Positions 26,712 through 37,700 of a DNA stretch of 64,000 bases are shown piece after piece. The notes below the pieces were generated by a model, which worked only from the letters and a program-made list of their open reading frames with translations, searched no databases and was not told the DNA's origin. This DNA comes from Comamonadaceae bacterium (GTDB taxonomy: Bacteria; Pseudomonadota; Gammaproteobacteria; Burkholderiales; Burkholderiaceae_C): positions 40,746 to 104,745 of the forward strand of contig CANFOQ010000003.1 in NCBI GenBank assembly GCA_947448745.1, written 5' to 3'. The first letter of the stretch is position 1. Each line of letters begins with the position of its first letter. The position numbers were made by a program, and so were the translations under genes.

Positions 26712-27742
26712 TCAAACTTCACGCGCGGGTCCACCCACACGTAACACAGGTCGCTGATGAGCTTGGTGACCAAGCCAATCAGGGTGAACAAATACAGCGT
26801 GCCCAACACCACCGGGTAGTCGCGGCGCATCACACTCTCGTAGCTCAAGAGACCCAAGCCATCGAGTGAAAACAAGGTTTCAATCAACAAGGAGCCGGTG
26901 AAAAAAGCACCAATGAACGCCGCCGGAAAACCGGTGACCAAGGGAATGAGCGCGTTGCGCATGACGTGCTTCCACAGCACTTTGCGCTCGCTCAAACCTT
27001 TGGCACGTGCGGTGAGCACGTATTGCTTGCCAATCTCTTCGAGGAAAGCGTTTTTCGTCAGCATGGTGGTGACCGCAAACGCGCCCAAGACGCTGGCGGT
27101 GATGGGCATGGCGATGTGCCACAGGTAGTCCACCACTTTCGCGCCAGCGCTCAAGGTGTCCCAATTGCTGGACGTCAAGCCGCGCAGCGGAAACCACTGC
27201 AACTGGCCGCCAAACACCACGAGCAAGGCCACGCCCAACACAAAGCCGGGAATCGCATAACCAATCAACACGACGATGCTGGTGAGCATGTCAAAACGGG
27301 TCCCGGCCCGCACCGCCTTGGCGATGCCCAACGGCACCGACACCAAGTAGCTGAGGAAAAACGTCCACAACCCCAGACTGATGGAGACCGGCAGTTTTTC
27401 TTTCACGAGTTGCCACACGTCTTTGGGGTAGAAAAAACTTTTGCCCAAATCAAAGCGGGCGAACTGCTGGAGCATTTGCACAAAGCGCTCGAGGGGCGGT
27501 TTGTCAAAGCCATAGAGCTGCTTGATTTCTTCAATCCGCGCGGCGTCCACGCCTTGGCGTCCTCGGTAGCCCGCACCACTGGCGGCCGCGCCCTCGCCGC
27601 CCGTGTCACGGCCTTGCAACTGCGACACCATTTGCTCGACCGGGCCACCCGGCACGAACTGGATAACCACAAAAGTGAGCAACAAAATCCCGAACAAAGT
27701 GGGGATCATCAACAGCAAGCGTTTCAGGATGTAACTGAGCAT
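26708..27742 (-). CDS. yejB: Peptide ABC transporter permease, YejB type
   Basis: 344 residues of the OppB/DppB family: N-terminal segment LLLMIPTLFGILLLTFVVIQFVPGGPVEQM, four more hydrophobic stretches, and the EAA-type loop TARAKGLSERKVLWKHVMRNALIP. It forms the inner-membrane channel with YejE. It begins 1 bp before the binding-protein stop and overlaps yejE by 4 bp, so the operon is tightly coupled. Confidence 0.92.
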   Translation of the reverse strand: MLSYILKRLLLMIPTLFGILLLTFVVIQFVPGGPVEQMVSQLQGRDTGGEGAAASGAGYRGRQGVDAARIEEIKQLYGFDKPPLERFVQMLQQFARFDLGKSFFYPKDVWQLVKEKLPVSISLGLWTFFLSYLVSVPLGIAKAVRAGTRFDMLTSIVVLIGYAIPGFVLGVALLVVFGGQLQWFPLRGLTSSNWDTLSAGAKVVDYLWHIAMPITASVLGAFAVTTMLTKNAFLEEIGKQYVLTARAKGLSERKVLWKHVMRNALIPLVTGFPAAFIGAFFTGSLLIETLFSLDGLGLLSYESVMRRDYPVVLGTLYLFTLIGLVTKLISDLCYVWVDPRVKFD

Positions 27743-27743
27743 G

Positions 27744-29567
27744 TCAGCGGTCTCCCACCAAATTGGCGGTGCTGCCCCACCAGGTGCTGGTGATCCAGGT
27801 TTCGGGTTGGTAAAAACGCGGCGTTAGTTGTGGCCGCTCGAAGCGCCCGGCCCGCCATGCCACGCGGTGCACGCTGCCATACCAATGCGGCACGGTGTAG
27901 TGGCCGTGTCGCAAAACACGGTCAAGCGCTTTCAAGGCCGCCACCAATTGCGGGCGGGTTTGCGCCGCCACGGCTTTGTCCAGCAAGGCGTCGATGGCTG
28001 GGTCTTTGATGCCAATCACGTTGCTCGAGCCTTCGGTGTCGGCGGCTTTCGAGCCATAGCGCTCTAAGAGTTCGGTGCCCGGTGCTTCGCTGCCCGCAAG
28101 CCGATTGCTGATGAGTTCAAAGTCAAACACGTCCATGCGCTTTTGCAGCACGGCGAAATCCACCACCTTGTAGTTCACTTGGAAGCCCAGCTTCTCCAGG
28201 TTTTTGGCGTAAGGCGTGACCACACGCCCCATCGAGCCCGAGTTGTCTAAAAACTCCAGGGTGAAGGCCTCGCCTTGGTCGTTGCGCAAGGCACCGTCGC
28301 GGTAAGTCCAGCCGGCTTGCGCCAACAGGTCGCGGGCTTGGCGCAAATGGTCGCGCAGCGTGTGGCCCGAGGCCGGGTCGAGGTTGGTTTGCGGCGGCAG
28401 CGGCACCGGCTCGGTGAATACCTCGGGCGGTAGTTTGTCGCGCAAGGGCTGCAGCAAAGCCAGTTCATCCGGCGCGGGCAAGCCCTTGGCCTCGAAATCG
28501 CTGCCGACAAAGTAGCCGCGCACCCGTGTGTAGGCTTGGTAGAAGAGTTGGCGGTTCATCCACTCGTAATCCATGGCCAGGCCGATGGCTTGGCGCACCC
28601 GTTTGTCCTTGAACTTGGCCAAGCGGGTGTTGAACATGAAGCCTTGGAAGTCACCGGCGTTGCCGTGTTGCAGCTCTTGTTTGATGAGCGTGCCGTTGTC
28701 GAACAACTTGCCCTTGTAGCCCCGCGCCCATTCGCGGGCCACGAAAGCTTGGATGTAATCAAACTCGCCCGCTTTGAAGGCCTCGAACTGGGCGGTGGTG
28801 TCTTTGTAGAGCTTGTAGGTGATGTGCTCGAAATTGAACATGCCACGGCGCACACCGAGGTTTTTCGCCCAATAGTCGGGGTTGCGCACGTACTGGATGT
28901 CTTTGCCAAAGTCGGTTTTGCCCAGCTTGTAGGGGCCGGAGGCGATCGGCACGTCGGTGACGACCTGGTCCAAGGGCTTGCCCGCGCCCCACTTTTGGCT
29001 GAACACCGCCATGCCGCCGACGATGAGCGGCAACTCGGCGTTGGCGCGTTTGAACTCAAACCGGATTTCCCGCTCTGACAGGATGCTGGCGCCCTTGACC
29101 TCGCTGAAATAGGTGCGAAATTGCGGCGCGGCTTCTTTGCTGGTCAGGCGGTCGAACGAATACTTCACATCGGCGGCCAGCACCGGGTCGTTGTTGTGAA
29201 ACCGCGCTTCGGGGTGCAAACGGAAGGTGACGGAGAGCTTGTCGGGTGCCACCGTCACGTCCTCGGCCAGCAGGCCATAGGCGGTGGTGGGCTCTTCGGT
29301 GTTGCCCACCAGCAGGGTTTCAAACATCAAAAAACCCAAGCCGGGGGGTGCCGTGCCCTTCAAGGTGAACGGGTTGTATTTGTCAAAACTGGAAGCGCGT
29401 GTGGGCGCGACCAAGACGATGTTGCCGCCCTTGGGCGCCACTGGGTTGACGTGGCTGAAGTGCTTGAAGCCCGGCGGGTAGAGGATGTCGCCAAACTGGG
29501 CGTAAGCGTGCGCCGCCCACACGGGGGACGCGCAACACAACCAAACGCCAAGTAAAAAAGTTCGCAT
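27744..29567 (-). CDS. yejA: Peptide ABC transporter substrate-binding protein, YejA type
   Basis: 607 residues from the ATG at 29565-29567; a TTG five codons upstream is the alternative. A Sec signal peptide ([21 protein letters not shown]) is followed by a cluster-C peptide-binding domain: [46 protein letters not shown] and [26 protein letters not shown] are typical of YejA. It delivers peptides, perhaps long or modified ones, to YejBEF. Its start is only 35 bp from the fabI start on the other strand. Confidence 0.92.
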   Translation of the reverse strand: MRTFLLGVWLCCASPVWAAHAYAQFGDILYPPGFKHFSHVNPVAPKGGNIVLVAPTRASSFDKYNPFTLKGTAPPGLGFLMFETLLVGNTEEPTTAYGLLAEDVTVAPDKLSVTFRLHPEARFHNNDPVLAADVKYSFDRLTSKEAAPQFRTYFSEVKGASILSEREIRFEFKRANAELPLIVGGMAVFSQKWGAGKPLDQVVTDVPIASGPYKLGKTDFGKDIQYVRNPDYWAKNLGVRRGMFNFEHITYKLYKDTTAQFEAFKAGEFDYIQAFVAREWARGYKGKLFDNGTLIKQELQHGNAGDFQGFMFNTRLAKFKDKRVRQAIGLAMDYEWMNRQLFYQAYTRVRGYFVGSDFEAKGLPAPDELALLQPLRDKLPPEVFTEPVPLPPQTNLDPASGHTLRDHLRQARDLLAQAGWTYRDGALRNDQGEAFTLEFLDNSGSMGRVVTPYAKNLEKLGFQVNYKVVDFAVLQKRMDVFDFELISNRLAGSEAPGTELLERYGSKAADTEGSSNVIGIKDPAIDALLDKAVAAQTRPQLVAALKALDRVLRHGHYTVPHWYGSVHRVAWRAGRFERPQLTPRFYQPETWITSTWWGSTANLVGDR

Positions 29568-29602
29568 GCGACAATTCTGCAAGATTTTTCAGGAGCCGCG
29601 AA

Positions 29603-30403
29603 ATGCAGGAAAAAACAGGGTTTTTAGCGGGCAAGAAATTGCTCATCACCGGCGTGCTGTCGAACCGCTCGATCGCCTATGGCATTGCCAAAGCCTGCCA
29701 CGCCCAAGGCGCAGAGCTGGCCTTCAGCTACCAAGGCGAGCGTTTCAAAGAACGGATCACCGAGTTCGCCGCCGACTTTGGTTCCACCCTGGTGTTTGAC
29801 TGCGATGTGTCCAGCGACGAGCAGATCGCCGCCATGGTCAGCGGCCTGACCGCCGCCTGGCCGAAGTTTGACGGCTTTGTGCACGCCATCGGCTTTGCGC
29901 CGCGCGAAGCGATTGCGGGTGATTTCCTGGACGGCTTGAGCCGCGAAGCCTTCGCCATCGCCCACGACATCAGCGCCTACAGCTTTCCGGCCATGACCAA
30001 GGCCATGCTGCCCTACTTCAACGACAAAGCCGCCGTGCTGACCCTGAGCTACCTGGGCGCGCTGCGCAACGTGCCCAACTACAACACCATGGGTTTGGCC
30101 AAGGCTTCCTTGGAGGCGTCGGTGCGCTATTTGGCCGAGTCCTTGGGCAGCCACAACCGCGGCATGCGGGCCAACGGCATCAGCGCCGGCCCGATCAAAA
30201 CCTTGGCGGCTTCGGGCATCAAGGGTTTTGGCAAGATTTTGGACGTGGTGGCCAACAACTCGCCCATTCGCCGCAACGTGACCATCGAGGATGTGGGCAA
30301 CGTCGCCGCCTTCTTGCTGTCGGATTTGGCGGCTGGCGTGTCGGCGGAAATCACCTATGTGGACGGCGGCTTCAGCCAGGTCGTGCCCGGCATTGCGGAG
30401 TAA
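29603..30403 (+). CDS. fabI: Enoyl-[acyl-carrier-protein] reductase (NADH)
   Basis: 266 residues of the FabI-type short-chain reductases. [15 protein letters not shown] is the NAD-binding loop. The catalytic pair is Y160 and K167 (YNTMGLAK), with Y150 equivalent to E. coli Y146. It performs the last reduction in type II fatty-acid elongation. CAGGAG precedes the ATG. The TAA stop is immediately followed by the REP-like repeat patch. Sequence around Y150 and the substrate loop is conventional, giving no hint of triclosan insensitivity. Confidence 0.95.
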   Translation: MQEKTGFLAGKKLLITGVLSNRSIAYGIAKACHAQGAELAFSYQGERFKERITEFAADFGSTLVFDCDVSSDEQIAAMVSGLTAAWPKFDGFVHAIGFAPREAIAGDFLDGLSREAFAIAHDISAYSFPAMTKAMLPYFNDKAAVLTLSYLGALRNVPNYNTMGLAKASLEASVRYLAESLGSHNRGMRANGISAGPIKTLAASGIKGFGKILDVVANNSPIRRNVTIEDVGNVAAFLLSDLAAGVSAEITYVDGGFSQVVPGIAE

Positions 30404-30426
30404 TTGGGGTCAGTAATTGGGGTCAG
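30401..30426 (+). repeat. Short tandem duplication at the fabI stop codon
   Basis: TAATTGGGGTCAG occurs twice back to back (30401-30413 and 30414-30426). The first copy contains the fabI stop codon and the second is the beginning of the palindrome arm. This looks like a partial duplication of the REP arm or an insertion footprint. Confidence 0.6.
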
Positions 30427-30483
30427 ATTCCAATTGTTTTTAAATCCGAGCTCAAGCGATTTAATTGGAATCTGACCCCAATT
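30415..30483. repeat. REP-like long palindrome, copy 1
   Basis: Two perfect 21-nt arms (30415-30435 and 30463-30483) flank a 27-nt loop; the arms contain GGGGTCAGATTCC and its complement. The right arm runs into six T residues (30482-30487), so it probably also terminates fabI transcription. Similar GGGGTCAG palindromes are associated with REP-type elements mobilised by RAYT transposases. Confidence 0.8.
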
Positions 30484-30519
30484 TTTTGGCTCTGAAGGCA
30501 CGCTGAAGCCGCCCGCCAT

Positions 30520-30561
30520 GGGGACGCATTTTTCTGGTCTTTCGCTCAAAAAATGGTCCCC
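30520..30561. repeat. Second type of inverted repeat (GGGGAC family)
   Basis: GGGGACGCATTTTT and AAAAAATGGTCCCC form an imperfect stem of about 13 bp with one bulge. The sequence differs from the flanking long palindromes, so two repeat families are nested here. Confidence 0.6.
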
Positions 30562-30645
30562 AGGCCGTGCGGCATCAGGGATGTTTCGGCAATTTGAAAA
30601 TCTGCTGGCTCGGTCTCGGCGTGATACACGAATTCAGAAAAAACT

Positions 30646-30668
30646 CGTTTTTATGTATCATAAAAACG
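30646..30668. repeat. AT-rich hairpin inside the repeat patch
   Basis: CGTTTTTATG and CATAAAAACG form a perfect 10-bp stem with a 3-nt loop. A further TGATACA / TGTATCA pair (30622-30628 and 30654-30660) overlaps it, offering an alternative fold. Function unknown. Confidence 0.5.
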
Positions 30669-30768
30669 GCTGCAAGCCCCGTCCTGTATGACCCCCTGCC
30701 CAAAACAAGCTGTTTTAGGCCTCTTCCAAAAACGCCTCTTTCAGAAGCCCATCCGCTGCATTCCGGTT

Positions 30769-30837
30769 AATTGGGGTCAGATTCCAATTGTTTGGCATTC
30801 CGAGATCAGGCGATTTAATTGGAATCTGACCCCAATT
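30769..30837. repeat. REP-like long palindrome, copy 2 (partly coding)
   Basis: The 21-nt arms at 30769-30789 and 30817-30837 are identical to those of copy 1, and the 27-nt loop is similar (about 20 of 27 positions). The right arm is inside the DMT transporter reading frame and provides its last residues; the stop codon lies at the loop/arm boundary. Confidence 0.8.
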
Positions 30838-31740
30838 GTTCTGCGGAAGTAAATTGGGCCAAGGCGACGCCGGGCAAAATCAGCAAGGCCCCGACCAAGT
30901 GGTGCCAGCCCAGCGGCTCGTTGAGGACGCCCCACGACACCACCGCGCCCCACAGCGGCCCCAAGTACAGCACCATGCTGACGCGGCTGGCGCCCAACAG
31001 CTTTTGGCCCCAGGCGTAAACGCTGTACGCCAAGATGCCCGGAAACACACCGACCACCAGCACCAGCACCGCCGCATGGCTGCTCCAGGCCGGAGTGCTG
31101 GGCAGACTGGCTTCCCACAGCACAAAAGGCAAAACCACCAAACACCCAAAAAACGCCATGACGGCCAAGCGGGCCAAGCCGCTCAGCGGCGAGGCCCAGC
31201 GTTTTTGCAGCAAGGCAAACGCCGCCCAGCTGCAGGCCGCCAGCAAAATCAGCGCATCCCCTTGCACCCATTGCACCTCGGACAAATGGGCCCAATGGCC
31301 CTGCACCACCACGTGCACCACGCCCCCCAGCGCCAACAGCACGCCCAAGCCCTGCCACCAGCGCATCTGTTCTTTCAGCCAAAACACAGCGGCCAGGCAA
31401 ATGAAGACCGGCGCGGAGGCGTAAATCAGCGAAATGTTCATGGCCGACGAGGTCCGCGCCCCGACATACACCCAAGCACCGCAAATCAACATGCCAAAAA
31501 CGCTCAGCACCACGTAGCGCCGCCAGTCTTGCCAAATATGCGCACGCTGTTGCCAAATTTCGCGCCTTGTCCACCAGCCCAAACAAAGCGTCACGATCAG
31601 CCAGCGACCCAGCGCCAAGCCGTGCGGCTCGATGACGCCGGGGGCCATGCGGGCCACCATGAAGTTGAAGGCCCACATCGCGGGCACGCACCAAATCGCG
31701 ATGGAGGCCACGCGAACAGAAGAAGAAAGGCTCATGCCTT

Positions 31741-31744
<4 letters not shown>
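30815..31744 (-). CDS. EamA/DMT-family transporter with REP-encoded C-terminus
   Basis: 309 residues with two EamA repeats and about ten hydrophobic segments (for example WLIVTLCLGWW and LILLAACSWAAFALL). The GTG start (31742-31744) overlaps the dusA stop by 4 bp and has AAGAGG about 10 nt upstream; an ATG three codons in is the alternative. The last residues, QLGSDSN, are translated from the right arm of the REP-like palindrome, so the insertion replaced the native tail. Substrate unknown; the family exports amino acids, nucleosides or other metabolites. Confidence 0.83.
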
Positions 31745-32721
<977 letters not shown>

Positions 32722-32877
32722 TGAAAACAGGCACCTCAGCCACCCAGTCCCCCGCCGTATGAAGCCAACGGACACGCAACAAGCGATTCAAACTGAATAC
32801 CAAATAAAGCATTTAAAAAAAATCTCTCAAGTTTGCGCCACAGGTGTCGAAGGTTGATAACCCAACGTGGAATTCAT

Positions 32878-34713
32878 GTGAACAAGGATATTTTGCCTCT
32901 CTTCCCCTGCAAGTCTTGCCATTCGCCTGTCGCCAAGGCGATGTCAGGCTGGCTGCTCAGCGCTGCCTGCGTTGGGCTGCTGCCTGCGCCCAGCGCCGCC
33001 GCCGATGAGCAAATGGCAGTCAGCGCCGTGGACGACCGCGCAAGTTGGGTGCAGTTCCCGCCACCCAAACCCAAACCCGTGCAAGCCGACCGCGAGAGCG
33101 TGGCGCCCGCTGCGCCCGAACAAAAGGCCAAGCCCGCCCCACCCGCAAGCAACGCTGCAACCCCAAGCAACCCCGCAGCAGAAGCGCCTGTGCGCGGTAT
33201 CAACATCATCGGCTTCAAGTTTTCTGGTAACCACGCCATCAGCAGTGACGACCTGAGCAAGGCCTTGTCACCTTTGCTGGGTTTCAAAAGCGGGATGGCG
33301 GATTTCGATCAGATCGCCGAAGCGGTGACCCAGGTTTACAAAGCGCGTGGTTTGTTGGCCCGGGGTGAATTGCCCAAACAAGAACTCAGCAACGGTTGGT
33401 TGCGCATCAATGTGACCGAGGCCACATTTGCGGGTACTGTGGTCAGTGACCCGCAAGGTCTGCTGCCAGCCTCGAATTTGATCGTGAAGATCATCGATAC
33501 CCAGCAAGCCCGTGGTCAACCCGTGAAGTTGGGTGCGATAGATGCCGCTTCAGCGCAACTGGCCGAGTTGCCGGGCATTCAATCGCAAATCAGCTTGCAA
33601 GCAGGTCAGGCTGCCGGCGAGACGGTTGCCTTGGTGCAATTGAGTCAGGGCAAGGAAACCGAGGTACAGGTCAGTTTGGACAACAACGGTGCGCGTTCGG
33701 TGGGTACGTTCAGACAAGTCGTTTTGCTGAACTTCAACAACCCGCGCAAAGTTGCCGACAAATTCAGCGTCAACATCCTCAACAGCGAAGGTGCGCAATT
33801 CGGTCGACTGAACTACGTTGTGCCGGTAGGCGCCATCGGCTGGCGCTTAGGCGGCAATGCCTCGGTCATGCATTACAAACTGGTTCAAGACTTTGCCAGC
33901 TTGAAGGCACAAGGGCCCTCGACGTCGGTCGGGCTGGCATTGAATGGCCCCTTGTGGCAAACCGGTCAACGCAAATTGCACTTCAATTGGGCGCTGGACA
34001 ACAAACACTACCGCAATGATGCGGCTGATGAAATGGTCTCACGCTATCAAAGCCAAACCAGCACCTGGGGCTTGGAGTACGCCAACGCCGACCCCTCGGG
34101 TGCCTGGCAATACCGCTCTGGGGTGGACTGGACCCTGGGCTATTTGGATTTGAGTGCATCCTCCTCGTCGCACATCAGCAAAGACAGCGAAACAACGCAA
34201 ACCGCTGGCTATTTTCAGCGCCTGCGCTTGAACCATTTCCAGCGCGTGGCGCTGGGCCAAGCGTCATCCTTCAACGCTCAATTGCAAGCCCAGTTCGCCA
34301 ACCGCAACTTGGATGGGTCTGAAAAGTTTTACCTGGGTGGTGCACAAGGCGTTCGTGCCTACCCCAGCAATGAAGCCGGTGGCAGCCAAGCCCTGTTGGC
34401 CTCGTTGGAGTTGCAACATCAACTGCCCTTGGGAGACAACAGGCTCACCTTGGCCGGTTTTTACGACTGGGGTGAGGCCATGATGAACAAAGACAACAAC
34501 TACCCGAATGCGGCCTCGCTCAACCGTTACGCCCTTCAAGGTGCTGGTTTGTGGTTGGGGTCTTCCATCAACACGGGCCACGGTCAAGCGGACATCAAAC
34601 TCACGTGGGCGCGTCGCATAGGCAGCAATCCTGGAGCCAACACGGCGGGACTGGATCAAGACGGTAGCCACAGCTTGGACCGCTATTGGTTGAACATGAA
34701 TTACGCTTTCTGA
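32878..34713 (+). CDS. Two-partner secretion outer-membrane transporter (TpsB, ShlB/FhaC family)
   Basis: 611 residues from a GTG (32878-32880) with GTGGA seven nt upstream; an ATG at 32941 is the main alternative. A long signal peptide ends near PAPSAAA. A Pro/Ala/Lys-rich linker (about 60-105) precedes POTRA domains (RGINIIGFKFSGNHAISSDDL). The rest is an Omp85-type barrel with the conserved loop motif GVRAYPSNEAGG near residue 490 and a terminal aromatic (NMNYAF). It should secrete the TpsA protein encoded 1 bp downstream. The pair forms one operon. The short gap upstream has no clear promoter. Confidence 0.9.
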   Translation: MNKDILPLFPCKSCHSPVAKAMSGWLLSAACVGLLPAPSAAADEQMAVSAVDDRASWVQFPPPKPKPVQADRESVAPAAPEQKAKPAPPASNAATPSNPAAEAPVRGINIIGFKFSGNHAISSDDLSKALSPLLGFKSGMADFDQIAEAVTQVYKARGLLARGELPKQELSNGWLRINVTEATFAGTVVSDPQGLLPASNLIVKIIDTQQARGQPVKLGAIDAASAQLAELPGIQSQISLQAGQAAGETVALVQLSQGKETEVQVSLDNNGARSVGTFRQVVLLNFNNPRKVADKFSVNILNSEGAQFGRLNYVVPVGAIGWRLGGNASVMHYKLVQDFASLKAQGPSTSVGLALNGPLWQTGQRKLHFNWALDNKHYRNDAADEMVSRYQSQTSTWGLEYANADPSGAWQYRSGVDWTLGYLDLSASSSSHISKDSETTQTAGYFQRLRLNHFQRVALGQASSFNAQLQAQFANRNLDGSEKFYLGGAQGVRAYPSNEAGGSQALLASLELQHQLPLGDNRLTLAGFYDWGEAMMNKDNNYPNAASLNRYALQGAGLWLGSSINTGHGQADIKLTWARRIGSNPGANTAGLDQDGSHSLDRYWLNMNYAF

Positions 34714-34714
34714 C

Positions 34715-37700
34715 ATGAAACAAGTCCACCGCCGCACCACCTTGGTTTCGTGCTTGGCCTTGATGGGCTTGCAGTTGCACGCGCAAACACCCCCCTTGGC
34801 CAGCAGCGCCTTGCCGCAAGGCGCGAAGGTGGTGTCTGGCCAAGCCACGGTGACGCAAACCGCGCCGAATGCTTTGTCGATTGGGCAAACCAGCAACCGC
34901 GCGGTGGTGGACTGGAACAGTTTCAACATTGGCAGCCAAGCCTCGGTGCAGTTCAACCAACCCAACGCCAGCTCGGTGGTGTTGAACCGGGTGCTGGACA
35001 CCAACCCGAGTCAAATTTTGGGCCGCTTGAGCGCCAATGGCCAGGTCTTCATCAGCAACCCCGCAGGCGTGTTGTTTGGCCCCACAGCCCAAGTGAACGT
35101 GGCCGGTTTGGTGGCCACCACGCAAGCGATTTCAACCGACGACTTCAACACATTCGGCGCCGCACTGGCCGTCAACGGCCACCAAGGCGCGGTGGTGAAC
35201 CAAGGGCAAATCACCGCAGCGCTGGGCGGCTACATCGCCTTGCTGGCCCCCGAGGTGCGCAACGAAGGCGTGTTGCTGGCGCGAGAAGGCACGGTGGCCT
35301 TGGCTGCGGGCTCGAAAACCATTTTGCAATTCGCCGACAGCAAGCTGGTGTCGGTGTTGGTCGAGCAATCGGTGATGGACGCCTTGGTCGTCAACAAGCA
35401 AGTCATTCGCGCCGATGGCGGCTTGGTGATTTTGTCGGCACGCAGCGCGAATGCCATCTTGGGCAGCGTGATTCAGCAAAGCGGCACGATTGAAACTTTG
35501 TCTTTGGTGAACCGCGAAGGCCGCGTGTTTTTGGATGGCGGCACGCAAGGCTTGGTCGACATGGGTGGCCAGATCAGCGCCGCTGGTGTGGCGGCTGGCA
35601 GCAAGGGCGGCGAGGTGGTGGTGACCGGCGACAAAGTCACCCTGTCGGCGCAGGCACGGGTCGATGCCAGTGGCCAAGCCGGTGGTGGCAAGGTCTTGAT
35701 TGGCGGTGACTGGCAAGGTCAAAACGCCCTCATCCGACAAGCCAATGAAGTGATTGTGAAACCCGGTGTTGTGCTGAATGCCTCCGCGCTGAACAAAGGC
35801 AACGGCGGCACCGTGGTGGTCTGGTCCAACATCCGTAACACCCAAGGCAGCACCCAGGTGCAAGGCCAGTTGCTGGCCCGTGGTGGGGCCTTGGGCGGCG
35901 ATGGTGGCCGTATTGAAACCTCGGGGCACCAGCTCAACACGGCAGGTGTGAAAGGCGACGCCAGTGCCAAAGCGGGCACGGCCGGCACCTGGTTGTTTGA
36001 TCCGTGGGATGTCACCATCACATCGAGCACCAGCAACAACAGTTCAACGGATGGCGTGTGGACGCCCTCTGCCACCGGCTCGCAAATTGCCAACACGGCC
36101 ATCAACAGCTTGCTGGATGCAGGCACCAGTGTCGAGGTCAAGACCACGGGCGCGGTCACAGGCATCGAGGCTGGCAACATCACGGTGAATGGGGCCATCA
36201 GCACCACCAAAGACTCAGCCAACCTGACCCTGAGTGCAGACACCAGCATCATTGTAAACAACAGCATCACGCTGGCTGGCTCGGGTTCCACCTTGAATCT
36301 CAGTGCAGGCGGCTCAGACAGCAGCAGCAATGGCTTCGTGGCCTTGGGTGCCCCTGTGAGTGTGGACACCTTGAATGTGTCGGTGGCTGGCACGGGCACG
36401 GTCAACCAGTCCAAGCCTTTGGATGTCAACAACCTGCGCTTGCAAGCAAGCGCCTCAGATGTGACGTTGACGCACGACAACAACCGCATTGGCACGGTGG
36501 CCGCCAATGTGAAAAGCTTGAGTCTGAGCAGCACCCAAGTGAGCAACGCGGTCAGCACCAGCAATCCGTTGGGTGCAGGCCTCACGGTGGGCACGGTGGG
36601 TTTGACGAGTGGCATCAGCGCCACCGGCAATGTGAACGTCCAAGTGAACAAAGGCAATTTGTTCATCAACGACAACATCGCCACCACCAGCACGACGGAC
36701 AAGGCTGTCATTCTGAACGCCGGTGCGGATTTGAGCCCTGGGGCTTACACCGGCAGCACCAGCAGCGTCAACCCCTTTGGCTACAACATCTTGATGACAG
36801 CCGGCAAAACCATCACCATGGGTGCGGGCGGCACTGGCAAGCTCTACACTGGTTCGGTCCTTGGCAGTCTGGTGGTCGCAGCCTATGTGGGCACCTCGGG
36901 CTTGGGTCGGTATCGCTACAACAGCAATGCCACGCTCAGCAACTTCAGCTTGGCCTTGGGCACGGGTTTGAATTTGATTTACCGACAAAACCCCACATTG
37001 ACTTTGACCTCGGCCAGCCAAACCATCGTGTATGGCAACAGCTTTGTGCCTGGCACACCCACGGCTGCAGGTTTTTTGAACACCGACACCAGCGGCATCG
37101 CTTTGAGCAATTTGGCTGAAGGCTTGACCAACAACCGCACCTCGACCAGCGGCTACACCAGGGCCGGAACCTATGCCATCACACCCACTGCAACCGATCT
37201 GCTCGGCTACCAATTCAACACGCCAGTGACGGGGACCCTGACTGTGTCCACCAAACCATTGATTGTGGCGGGCGTTTCGGCAGACAGTAACAACAAGGTC
37301 TACGACGGCACCACCGCGGCCAGCTTGGGATTGAGCACCGATAAATTGGGCATTGATGTGGTGAGTGCACGTGCTGGAAGCACCACATTCGCTGACAAAA
37401 ATGTGGGCACGGGCAAAACCATCACGGCCAGCAGCCTGAGTTTGAATGGTGCAGATGCAGCCAACTACAGCATCAGCAACCTCACCGCCACATCAACGGG
37501 CAACATCAACAAAAGAGATTTAACGATCTTTGGCCTTTTGGGGCTGGACAAGGTCTATGACGGCGGCACAAGCGCCAATCTAGTTGTGAATTCAGACGAC
37601 CGAATCGCTGGTGACAAATTGAGCTTTGCAAGCACGGCAAGCTTTGCAAGCAAGGATGTGGGTATTGGCAAATCTATCGGCGTCACAGGGATCAGCCTCA

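Larger units (their letters stand above)
30404..30814. other. Non-coding 411-bp region holding REP-like palindromes
   Basis: No credible gene is found between fabI and the DMT transporter. The region contains one full long palindrome (30415-30483), the left arm and loop of a second (30769-30837), a third, different inverted repeat (30520-30561) and a small AT-rich hairpin (30646-30668). No transposase remnant is visible. Confidence 0.75.

Noticed and set aside
26708..26744. Additional small plus-strand genes opposite yejB/yejE
   Set aside because: Several short open frames exist, all antisense to well-conserved permease genes and without ribosome sites.
30404..30837. CRISPR array or insertion sequence
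   Set aside because: There are only two palindromic copies, without regular spacers, no cas genes, and no transposase open frame between them.
35719..37213. Minus-strand open frames of 250-330 codons
   Set aside because: They are antisense to the TpsA gene; the repetitive codon pattern keeps other frames open. No ribosome sites or domains are seen.
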